The translations under genes and the position numbers were made by a program. 5,742 nucleotides of DNA from Streptosporangiaceae bacterium (GTDB taxonomy: Bacteria > Actinomycetota > Actinomycetes > Streptosporangiales > Streptosporangiaceae), in NCBI GenBank assembly GCA_030040475.1, contig JASHTQ010000237.1:1-5742 (forward strand), given 5' to 3'. The notes under the pieces are model-generated. The model was not told the DNA's origin. It saw nothing but the letters and a program-made list of their open reading frames with translations, and ran no database searches. Shown here one piece after another: positions 1-5,633 of this stretch (position 1 is its first letter; each line of letters starts with the position of its first letter).

Positions 1-293
1 GACTGGAGCATCACCCCGACCCGGGGCCGCAGCGCACCGGCGTCCCGGACCGGATCCATGCCGAGCACGCGCACGGTGCCCTGGTCGGGCCGCCGGTATC
101 CCTCGCAGATTTCGATCGTGGTGGTCTTGCCCGCGCCGTTCGGCCCGAGGATGGCGGTCACCGCGCCGCGGGCCGCCGTCAGCGTCAGCCCGTCCACCGC
201 CACCGTGGACCCGTACCGCTTGACGAGCCCGTCGACCTGCATGGCAGGCGCCGTCGGGTTCGTCCCGGTTTCCGGGTCCTTGCCGGTGCTCAC
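1..293 (-). CDS. ABC transporter ATP-binding protein, N-terminal part (cut by window edge)
   Basis: This is the nucleotide-binding subunit of an ABC transporter; it hydrolyses ATP in the cytoplasm to drive a partner permease. About 97 residues are visible. From a GTG start there is a 17-residue Thr/Pro-rich leader, then the core domain beginning MQVDGLVKRYG. The Walker A motif GPNGAGKTT lies at about residues 50-58, and GVMLQ at about 93-97 supplies the Q-loop glutamine just before the sequence runs out. The EICEGYRRPDQG and RVLGMDP segments are typical of ABC-2 (DrrA/CcmA-like) exporter ATPases; that subfamily call is family knowledge, and the substrate is unknown. GTG at 293 is preferred over ATG at 242 because a TAGACT box lies seven bases upstream, as in leaderless actinobacterial genes, while neither start has a Shine-Dalgarno sequence. 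The signature motif, Walker B and permease lie outside the window. Confidence 0.93.
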   Translation of the reverse strand, partial: MSTGKDPETGTNPTAPAMQVDGLVKRYGSTVAVDGLTLTAARGAVTAILGPNGAGKTTTIEICEGYRRPDQGTVRVLGMDPVRDAGALRPRVGVMLQ

Positions 294-306
294 GCACGCG
301 AGTCTA
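294..306 (-). promoter_or_regulatory. Candidate -10 box for a leaderless transcript of the ABC ATPase gene
   Basis: On the minus strand TAGACT (306-301) fits the actinobacterial TANNNT -10 pattern and is followed by seven bases and then GTG, so transcription would begin at or next to the start codon. No good -35 hexamer is visible, and no purine-rich ribosome site precedes the GTG. Placement is by pattern only. Confidence 0.4.
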
Positions 307-332
307 CGATCCCGCTCCCCGCCGCGCGCCCC

Positions 333-348
333 GGCTCCGTGCAGAGCC
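333..348 (-). terminator. Small hairpin just after the dienelactone hydrolase stop codon
   Basis: GGCTC and GAGCC form a 5-bp GC-rich stem with a six-base loop, beginning two bases beyond the TGA of the upstream minus-strand gene. There is no T-tract, which is common for terminators in high-GC actinobacteria. The stem is short, and in DNA this rich in GC it could arise by chance. Confidence 0.25.
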
Positions 349-349
349 C

Positions 350-1087
350 TCAGAGGCTGGACCCGTAGAGCCGGCCGAGCGCCTCCCAGTGCCTCTCGCT
401 CGCGGCCGCGTCGTAGGTCGCGTTGTCGGCCACCGCGAACCCGTGGTGGGCGGGATAGAACTCGACGGTGTGGTCCACCCCGGCGGCGGCGAGCGCGCGG
501 TCGAGCAGTTCCGCCTGCTCGGCGGTGAACGAGCCGTCCTCGACGGCGCCGGCCACGTAGACCGTGGCGGTGATCTGGTCCGCCGCGAGGTGCGGGCTCG
601 ACGGGTCATCGGCGACGGCCAGCCTGCCGCCGTGGAACGACGCCGCCGCGGCGACCGTGTCGCCGAGACCTTCCGCCGTGAGCAGCGACATCCGCCCGCC
701 CAGGCAGTAACCGGTGGTGCCGATCGCCGACCCGCTCACCTCCGGCCGGGCCAGCAGGAACTCGGCGTACGCGCGGGCATCGGCGATGACCCTGTCGTTC
801 GTGAGCGCCCCGATCAGGCCGAACATCCGGGTCCGCTCGCTTGAGTCGGAGAACACGGTGGCCATGTCGAACGGCGCCCAGTCGCCCGCGCGGTAGTAGA
901 TGTCGGGGACCAGCGCGACGTACCCCATCCCCGCGAGCCTGTCGCCCATCTCCCGCATCGTCTCTCGCGCCCCGCCCGCGTCGGGGAAGACCACCACGCC
1001 CGGCCACGAGCCGCCCCCGTCGGGTACGTGCAGCGTCCCGTTGCTGTGCCCGTCGGGCGCGGGAACCTGAACATCGATGCGTGCCAT
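350..1087 (-). CDS. Dienelactone hydrolase family protein (alpha/beta hydrolase)
   Basis: A 245-residue cytosolic alpha/beta hydrolase with no signal peptide or membrane segment, close to the usual family length of about 240. The family hydrolyses enol-lactones or esters with a cysteine nucleophile. Here the nucleophile elbow is GYCLGG (Cys128), the acid is Asp184 in AVEDGSF and the base is His215 in YPAHHGFA, so the triad is complete. The N-terminal PGVVVFPDAGG segment (29-39) matches the oxyanion-side strand and loop, and YVALVPDIYYR (56-66) is also typical. The start is ATG at 1087, with a strong GGAGG seven bases upstream. No other chlorocatechol or aromatic-degradation gene is nearby, so a true dienelactone substrate is not supported; general carboxylesterase or lactonase activity is as likely. 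The gene is divergent from the DksA-like gene and 56 bp upstream of the ABC ATPase gene. Confidence 0.93.
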   Translation of the reverse strand: MARIDVQVPAPDGHSNGTLHVPDGGGSWPGVVVFPDAGGARETMREMGDRLAGMGYVALVPDIYYRAGDWAPFDMATVFSDSSERTRMFGLIGALTNDRVIADARAYAEFLLARPEVSGSAIGTTGYCLGGRMSLLTAEGLGDTVAAAASFHGGRLAVADDPSSPHLAADQITATVYVAGAVEDGSFTAEQAELLDRALAAAGVDHTVEFYPAHHGFAVADNATYDAAASERHWEALGRLYGSSL

Positions 1088-1094
1088 TAAGCTG

Positions 1095-1099
1095 CCTCC
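1095..1099 (-). promoter_or_regulatory. Ribosome binding site of the dienelactone hydrolase gene
   Basis: GGAGG on the minus strand, with seven bases before ATG 1087. It is a near-consensus Shine-Dalgarno sequence at ideal spacing and fixes the start codon. Confidence 0.8.
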
Positions 1100-1166
1100 A
1101 CTGAAGCTGCCCGACCACGGGGCCTGCTGAGGATGATTAGCCTAGCCAACGATCAGAACCGACGTC

Positions 1167-1173
1167 AGAGGAG
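1167..1173 (+). promoter_or_regulatory. Ribosome binding site of the DksA-like gene
   Basis: AGAGGAG with eight bases before ATG 1182. It is a clear Shine-Dalgarno match and selects this ATG over out-of-frame alternatives. Confidence 0.75.
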
Positions 1174-1181
1174 TACTGGCA

Positions 1182-1532
1182 ATGGATACCGACCGGGCCC
1201 GTGCCCTGCTTGAGGCCGAGCGTGCCGAGGTGCAGGGGCTGCTCTCCGGCACCGAGGAAGAAGGCGACGAAGCCCGCCAGGGCGAGGTGGACAGCGAGTC
1301 GGGCGACATGGAGGATGCCGCGTTGTCGCTCACCGAGGAGGGCGAGGACGACGCCATCGCGGAGAGCATGCGCGACCGCCTGGACGCCATCGACCGCGCC
1401 CTGCACCGGATCGACGACGGCACCTACGGCCGCTCCGTCCGCAGCGGCAAGCCCATCCCCGACGAGCGCCTCGAAGCCGACCCGGCCGCCGAGCTCACCG
1501 TCGAGGAAGCCCGGGCCGACGAGGCGCGCTAG
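1182..1532 (+). CDS. TraR/DksA family protein lacking the zinc-finger cysteines
   Basis: A 116-residue, strongly acidic protein. DksA/TraR proteins enter the RNA polymerase secondary channel through a coiled coil and modulate initiation, often with ppGpp. Residues 1-75 are predicted from sequence to form the helical hairpin. At its tip DMEDAA (42-47) retains the DxxDxA pattern (Asp42, Asp45, Ala47) that is functionally essential in E. coli DksA. The C-terminal part GTYG...SGKPIPDERLEADP aligns with the DksA zinc-finger region, but the four cysteine positions are Ser85, Ser88, Thr106 and Glu109, with the C-x2-C-x17-C-x2-C spacing intact. The protein contains no cysteine at all. Such Cys-less members are, to my knowledge, common among actinobacterial homologues. 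The gene has its own ribosome site, is divergent from the hydrolase and converges on the phosphoesterase with overlapping stops. Family assignment is secure; binding to RNA polymerase is inferred. Confidence 0.9.
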   Translation: MDTDRARALLEAERAEVQGLLSGTEEEGDEARQGEVDSESGDMEDAALSLTEEGEDDAIAESMRDRLDAIDRALHRIDDGTYGRSVRSGKPIPDERLEADPAAELTVEEARADEAR

Positions 1533-2830
1533 GCCGGGGGACCCGGCCGCGGCTTCCGGTCGGCGCGCGGCTCCGACCGCGGCTGCGAGCGCGGCGGCCA
1601 GTCCGGGCCCGCGGGCCAGGCGGCCACCCGCACCGGGGTCATCGAGTGCGGGTTCCTGCCGTGCGCGACGAACCGCTCCATCCTGGTCGCGCCGGGCAGT
1701 TCGACCCTGGCCGAGACCAGCTCGGCGCCCTCCGCGGTGATCTGGACCCAGCAGATCTGCTGGTTGCGCACGTACGCAGGGGGGAGGCCGAACTTCCCTC
1801 CGATTCCCTCCACCACCGACGTGCACGACCCCGAGTTGGCGTAGAAGCCGGCCCCGGAGGCGGCGAGTTCGGGATGGTGCGTGTGCCCGGAGATGAACCC
1901 GCGGTACCCGTCGGCGACCAGGTCGGCGGCTCGCTGGCGGGCTGCCTGGTTCTGCCCGTATCCGCGCTCGTCAAGCGCAAGCGCGCTGATCGAGACCCAG
2001 GCCCGGCGGGCGAGGATGGCGATGACCGCGGACAGGATGATCAAGTCGGCCACGGCGCCGTAGCCCAGGATCTCGGCCCGGTGCACCCACACGTCGGTGT
2101 CCGGGTAACGGGACCTGAACGCGGTGAACTCCGGTATCCGGGCCGCGACGAGGAGCACGACAGGGATCACGATCAGCCACCACAGGTGACGGCTCACTAT
2201 CTTGCGGTAGACCAGCCTGGAACCGACGAAGGACGGGAAGTCGGTCGGGTCGGCCATCTCGTGCGCGCCGTCCACCCAGCCGCGGCCGAGCCACTCGATG
2301 CGCGGGATGACCTCCCTGACGATGTGGTGGCCGATCGGGGTGTCCAGCGCGTTGCGCGCGTCGTGGAAGCAGTTGTAGGGGTCGAGCTGGTGGCCGTGCT
2401 CCACCCTGATCCTCCGGCCGTCGGCCAGGATCAGGTCCGCCGCCAGGCACAGCCGTGCCCCCGTCATCTCCCGCACCGCGTCGGAGGACTTGACGTCCCA
2501 GGCGACGTCGCCGTCGTGGTTTCCTGTCGTGTACACGACCTGCCCGCCGCCCGCGTTCACCGCGGCGAGCGCGGCGCACAGGTCCTCGTGCGCGCGCAGG
2601 ATGTCGGTGGCCGTCGCCTCCGGGAACCCGAGCAGCTCGATCACGTCCCCGGCGAGCACCACAGTCAGCAGGGTCCCGGCCTGCGCCGAAAGGTGCCGCA
2701 CCAAGGTCTGGCAGGATCGCGCGGACACCTCCGTGCGAACCGGCGGCAGGTGCAGGTCGCTGACCACGATCACCGTGCCGCCCGGCGGGATGGCGACCTC
2801 GAGCAGGTCGGCAATCTCGGGACGCGCCAC
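1529..2830 (-). CDS. Membrane-associated calcineurin-like metallophosphoesterase
   Basis: A 433-residue enzyme of the calcineurin-like phosphoesterase fold, which binds two metal ions and cleaves phosphomono- or diesters. All metal motifs are present: SDLH (Asp25, His27), GDVIEL (Asp62), GNHD (Asn104, His105), EHGHQLDPYN (His145, His147) and GHTHH (His316, His318). Two hydrophobic segments, about 215-230 and 257-274, lie between the fourth and fifth motifs, so a membrane hairpin interrupts the catalytic domain. No signal peptide is visible, which suggests a cytoplasmic active site held at the membrane. Residues 406-433 form a Pro/Arg-rich, probably disordered tail. Motifs resemble the LpxH-like branch, but actinobacteria make no lipid A, so the substrate is unknown. 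The start is GTG at 2830, a weak choice because no Shine-Dalgarno is visible, but no ATG/GTG upstream in frame fits better and the first motif begins soon after. Confidence 0.9.
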   Translation of the reverse strand: MARPEIADLLEVAIPPGGTVIVVSDLHLPPVRTEVSARSCQTLVRHLSAQAGTLLTVVLAGDVIELLGFPEATATDILRAHEDLCAALAAVNAGGGQVVYTTGNHDGDVAWDVKSSDAVREMTGARLCLAADLILADGRRIRVEHGHQLDPYNCFHDARNALDTPIGHHIVREVIPRIEWLGRGWVDGAHEMADPTDFPSFVGSRLVYRKIVSRHLWWLIVIPVVLLVAARIPEFTAFRSRYPDTDVWVHRAEILGYGAVADLIILSAVIAILARRAWVSISALALDERGYGQNQAARQRAADLVADGYRGFISGHTHHPELAASGAGFYANSGSCTSVVEGIGGKFGLPPAYVRNQQICWVQITAEGAELVSARVELPGATRMERFVAHGRNPHSMTPVRVAAWPAGPDWPPRSQPRSEPRADRKPRPGPPA

Positions 2831-2941
2831 GATGCAATGATGCCGCAGCGGCAGGTAGGCGTCGACGGAACGTGAACCACCGTTCGTTCGGTCAAAAAAG
2901 AAATTACGGCGAGCGCTGCCGGCCAGCTACCTTCGCTTGCT
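2831..2941. promoter_or_regulatory. Divergent intergenic region between phosphoesterase and valyl-tRNA synthetase genes
   Basis: The 111 bp between divergent starts. It contains the most AT-rich patch of the right half (about 2892-2906, with a six-A run), which could act as an upstream promoter element. On the minus strand TTGACC lies opposite 2890-2895 and resembles a -35 box for the phosphoesterase gene, but no good TANNNT follows at 16-19 bases. GAAC/GAAC and GTTC/GTTC half-sites cluster at 2868-2889. The region is too short for a tRNA-sensing leader such as a T-box, and none is visible. Confidence 0.4.
2904..2933 (+). promoter_or_regulatory. Candidate promoter of the valyl-tRNA synthetase gene, leaderless
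   Basis: TACCTT (2928-2933) fits the TANNNT -10 pattern. It is preceded at 18 bases by TTACGG (2904-2909), a poor -35. Only eight bases separate the -10 box from ATG 2942, so the transcript should start at or beside the start codon. The absence of any purine-rich ribosome site before the ATG agrees with leaderless translation. Confidence 0.4.
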
Positions 2942-5488
2942 ATGGAATCCGGCGAGTACGAGCACCGGGCGGTCGAGGCGGCGGCCCGGGCGCTGTGGGA
3001 AGCCCACGACATCTACCGCTACGACCGCGCCGCCGCGGGCCCGGTCTTCAGCGTGGACACGCCGCCGCCCTACGTGTCGGCCGCGCACCTGCACGTGGGG
3101 CACGCGATGAGCTACTCCCAGCCGGACTTCATCGTCCGCTACCGGCGGATGCGCGGCGAGCGCGTGTTCTACCCGATCGGGTTCGACGACAACGGGCTGC
3201 CGACCGAACGCTACGTCGAGCAGGCCTACGGGGTACGGGCCGTGGACCTGCCGCGGGCCGAGTTCACCGCGCTGTGCCTGGCAGAGACCGGCCGCACCGC
3301 GGAGCGGTACGAGGACCTGTGGCGGCGGCTCGGGCTGTCGCTTGACTGGTCGCTGCGCTACTCCACCATCGACGCGCGCTGTCAGCGGACGGCGCAGACC
3401 AGCTTCGTCACGCTGCACGAGGCGGGCCACGTGCGGCGGGCGCAGGACCCCATCCTGTGGTGCACGGAGGACCGCACCTCGCTCGCCCAGGCCGACGTGG
3501 AGGACCTGGAGCGGACGAGCAGGCTGCACACGATCGCGTTCACCGGGTCAGGTCCCGGCTCCGGCGGCGAGACGCTCGCCATCGCCACCACCAGGCCGGA
3601 ACTGCTTCCGGCGTGCGTGGCGCTGTACCACCACCCCGCCGACACGCGGTACGCCGGGAGGACCGCGGCGACGGTCCCGCTGTTCGGCCACCAGGTGCCC
3701 GTGCTGGCCGACGAGGACGTGGACCCGCAGTACGGCACCGGGCTGATGATGGTGTGCACGTTCGGCGACAGCGAGGACGTGCTGCGGTGGCGGCGCGACC
3801 ACCTGGCGCTGCGCCTGGTGATAGAGCCGGACGGGCGGCTGGGGCCGCTGGCCGGCCAGTTCGCCGGGCTGACCGTGACCCAGGCGCGGTCTGCCATCGT
3901 CAGGGCGCTCACCGAAGCCGGGCTGCTGACCGCCAGCGTCCCGGTGCGCCAGGTCGTCGGGGTGCACGAGCGGTGCCAGACGCCGGTCGAGTTCCAGATC
4001 AGGCCGCAGTGGTTCATCGCGGTGCGCGAGCACGCGGACAGGTTCCGGGCCCGGGCGGCCGAACTGGAGTGGATTCCGCCGTTCATGCGCCGCCGCCTCG
4101 AGGACTGGATCGACGGGCTCAAGTGGGACTGGAACATCACCAGGCAGCGACGCTACGGGGTGCCGTTCCCGGTGTGGTTCTGCGCGTCGTGCGCCGCGCC
4201 CGTGCTGGCCAGGCTCGAGGACCTGCCGGTGGACCCGCTGACCGACAAGCCGCCGGTCACGGCCTGCCCGTCCTGCGGTGCCGCGGAGTTCGCCGCGGAT
4301 CCGGACGTGATGGACACCTGGATGACGTCGTCGCTGACGCCGCAGATCAACGACGGCTGGGCGGTGAGCGGCACCGACCCGGCGCTGGCGCCGATGTCGA
4401 TGCGCGTGCAGGCGTTCGAGATCATCAGGACCTGGCTGTTCTACACCGTCGTGCAGTCCGAACTGCACTTCGGCCGGGTGCCCTGGCGCACCGCCCTGAT
4501 CTCCGGCTGGGGGCTGAGCGAGCAGGGCAAGAAGCTGTCCAAGCGCGACCTGGATCGGTCGACCGACGCCGACGGCTACAACAGGTACGTGCCGGACGAC
4601 GTCATGGCCAAGTACGGCGCCGACGCGCTGCGGCTGTGGGCCACCAAGGGCCGCATCGGCACCGACCTGCGCTACAACGAGAAGGACGTGCGGACGGGCC
4701 GGAAGTTCGCGGTCAAGCTGTGGAACGTCGGCAGGTTCCTCTCGCTGAACCTCGGCGGCTTGCGCCCCGCCGAGCCGGCCCCGCCCCCTGCGGAGCGCAA
4801 CATCGTGGACCGCTGGGTGCTCTCGCACCTGGCGGACGCGGTCGCCGAGGCCACCGCGGCGTTCGAGGCGCACGACTACATGCAGGCGCACCAGGCCGCC
4901 TCCCGGATGTTCTGGTCCGTCTACTGCGACCGCTACATCGAGATGATCAAGGACCGGCTGACTCCTCCGGTTTCCGATAGTCCGGCTAGTCCGGCTAGTC
5001 CGGCTAGTCCGGCTAGTCCGGCCCCGGATAGTACGGATCTGGAATATCTGGATCAGGACTATGCACGCTGGACCCTCTGGGAGTCCTACCGCGTCCTGCT
5101 CGGCCTGTTCGCGCCCTTCGCCCCGTTCGTCACCGAGCACATGTACCAGCAGTTCTACCGCGAGCACGAGGGCACGGTCTCGCTGCACCTGACCCGCTGG
5201 CCGGCCGCCGATCCCCGCTGGGCGTCCGACCGGGCCGCGGTCGACCAGCTGGCGCTCATCCTGGACGCCACCCGCGTGCTGCGCAGCGCCGAGCACCTCG
5301 GCAACTCCGCCCGCCTCAGCCGGCTGACCGTCCAGCCGCACACCGAGCAGGCCAGCGCGCTGCTTGACCAGATCGCCGAGCCCCTGCGCATCGCCGCCCG
5401 CGCCGACACCCTGGTCCGCGGCTCTGCCGATCACCGGGCCGGCCACCCGGCCGGGGTCCCCGACATCACCGTCGCGATCGCGCCCTAA
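2942..5488 (+). CDS. valS: Valyl-tRNA synthetase, archaeal/Rickettsia-type
   Basis: A class Ia synthetase of 848 residues that charges tRNA-Val in the cytoplasm. The Rossmann core opens with VDTPPPYVSAAHLHVGHA (38-55; HIGH-like at 51-54) and GFDDNGLPTERYVE (80-93), wording typical of archaeal/Rickettsia ValRS. Bacterial ValRS has PPPNVTG and a GxDHAGIATQ-like segment instead. The editing (CP1) domain shows ATTRPELLPA (215-224) and GTGLMMVCTFGD (265-276). WNITRQRRYGVPFPVWFC follows, with a zinc ribbon at Cys414/417 and Cys442/445, then DVMDTWMTSSLTPQ. The KMSKS equivalent is KLSKR (531-535) in an extended loop. The anticodon-binding helical domain runs from about 620 and is interrupted by an SPA-repeat linker (about 674-708). 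The C-terminal coiled-coil arm of bacterial ValRS is absent. ATG 2942 is the only start before an in-frame stop upstream. It may be a second ValRS; the window cannot show whether a standard valS exists elsewhere. The chief alternative, IleRS, is disfavoured by the TPPP pocket entry. Confidence 0.9.
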   Translation: MESGEYEHRAVEAAARALWEAHDIYRYDRAAAGPVFSVDTPPPYVSAAHLHVGHAMSYSQPDFIVRYRRMRGERVFYPIGFDDNGLPTERYVEQAYGVRAVDLPRAEFTALCLAETGRTAERYEDLWRRLGLSLDWSLRYSTIDARCQRTAQTSFVTLHEAGHVRRAQDPILWCTEDRTSLAQADVEDLERTSRLHTIAFTGSGPGSGGETLAIATTRPELLPACVALYHHPADTRYAGRTAATVPLFGHQVPVLADEDVDPQYGTGLMMVCTFGDSEDVLRWRRDHLALRLVIEPDGRLGPLAGQFAGLTVTQARSAIVRALTEAGLLTASVPVRQVVGVHERCQTPVEFQIRPQWFIAVREHADRFRARAAELEWIPPFMRRRLEDWIDGLKWDWNITRQRRYGVPFPVWFCASCAAPVLARLEDLPVDPLTDKPPVTACPSCGAAEFAADPDVMDTWMTSSLTPQINDGWAVSGTDPALAPMSMRVQAFEIIRTWLFYTVVQSELHFGRVPWRTALISGWGLSEQGKKLSKRDLDRSTDADGYNRYVPDDVMAKYGADALRLWATKGRIGTDLRYNEKDVRTGRKFAVKLWNVGRFLSLNLGGLRPAEPAPPPAERNIVDRWVLSHLADAVAEATAAFEAHDYMQAHQAASRMFWSVYCDRYIEMIKDRLTPPVSDSPASPASPASPASPAPDSTDLEYLDQDYARWTLWESYRVLLGLFAPFAPFVTEHMYQQFYREHEGTVSLHLTRWPAADPRWASDRAAVDQLALILDATRVLRSAEHLGNSARLSRLTVQPHTEQASALLDQIAEPLRIAARADTLVRGSADHRAGHPAGVPDITVAIAP
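4978..5022. repeat. Five perfect tandem copies of a 9-bp unit inside valS
   Basis: TAGTCCGGC occurs five times head to tail (4978, 4987, 4996, 5005, 5014) and encodes Ser-Pro-Ala repeats at residues 680-694. Because the unit is a multiple of three, changes in copy number keep the reading frame. The TAG in the unit is out of frame. It sits in a linker between the helix ending YIEMIKDRL and the next helix starting RWTLWESY. Codons here are AGT and GCT, unlike the rest of the gene. Confidence 0.95.
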
Positions 5489-5526
5489 CGGCGGCGCTCT
5501 CCCCTCCACCCCTCGCCCTCACCGGC

Positions 5527-5544
5527 CCCGCGCCTGAATGCGGG
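5527..5544 (+). terminator. Weak hairpin downstream of valS
   Basis: CCCGC and GCGGG form a 5-bp stem around an eight-base loop, 38 bp past the valS stop, with no T-run. On its own it is weak. The much larger palindrome at 5562-5623 is the stronger candidate for ending valS transcription. Confidence 0.2.
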
Positions 5545-5561
5545 TCCTAGGCGGCCCGTCC

Positions 5562-5623
5562 CGACCGCAACGATGTAAGGGCGTGGCGGTTATAACCGCT
5601 ACAGGCTTACATCGTTGCGGCCG
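5562..5623. repeat. 62-bp near-perfect palindrome (inverted repeat)
   Basis: The two arms are centred between 5592 and 5593 and pair at 26 of 31 positions. The outer arms CCGCAACGATGTAAG (5565-5579) and CTTACATCGTTGCGG (5606-5620) are perfect. A three-by-three mismatch (5580-5582 against 5603-5605) then leads to the inner 14-bp perfect palindrome GCGGTTATAACCGC (5586-5599). One further mismatch is a G-T wobble (5585/5600), and A5564/C5621 interrupts the outer end. As RNA on either strand it would fold into a long hairpin with a TATA loop. Possible roles are a bidirectional terminator for valS and the region to the right, a binding site for two dimers of a regulator, or the end or whole of a small non-coding mobile element. 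The sequence alone does not decide between these. It lies 73 bp after the valS stop. Confidence 0.93.
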
Positions 5624-5633
5624 ACACTGGTGA

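Larger units (their letters stand above)
1088..1181 (+). promoter_or_regulatory. Divergent promoter region between hydrolase and DksA-like genes
   Basis: The 94 bp between two divergent start codons must carry both promoters. The only AT-richer patch is TTAGCCTA (1137-1144), which gives a TANNNT -10 candidate on each strand: TAGCCT on plus (1138-1143) and TAGGCT on minus. No convincing -35 hexamer is visible for either direction. If both strands use this patch, the two promoters would overlap and compete. This is inference from position and base composition. Confidence 0.35.

Noticed and set aside
58..528. Plus-strand open frame opposite the ABC ATPase and hydrolase 3' end
   Set aside because: It spans two real minus-strand genes and the gap between them, and its translation is Pro/Arg/Ser-rich noise.
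1646..2875. Plus-strand open frame of 409 codons opposite the phosphoesterase
   Set aside because: Low-complexity Val/Gly/Arg/Asp translation without recognisable domains. The minus strand has all five phosphoesterase motifs.
2831..2941. T-box or other tRNA-sensing leader upstream of valS
   Set aside because: The region is only 111 bp, has no T-box consensus or long stem structure, and the promoter appears to sit directly against the start codon.
3457..4980. Plus-strand open frame of 507 codons in a second frame within valS
   Set aside because: Arg/Gly/Ala-rich translation typical of a shifted high-GC frame. It ends inside valS and has no motif.
4978..5022. CRISPR-like array
   Set aside because: The 9-bp units are contiguous with no spacers and lie in frame within a gene; this is a simple tandem repeat.
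3548..5509. Minus-strand open frame of 653 codons opposite valS
   Set aside because: It is the mirror of a strongly biased high-GC coding frame. Its translation is Arg/Gly/Val-rich without motifs, while the plus strand carries every synthetase motif in order.
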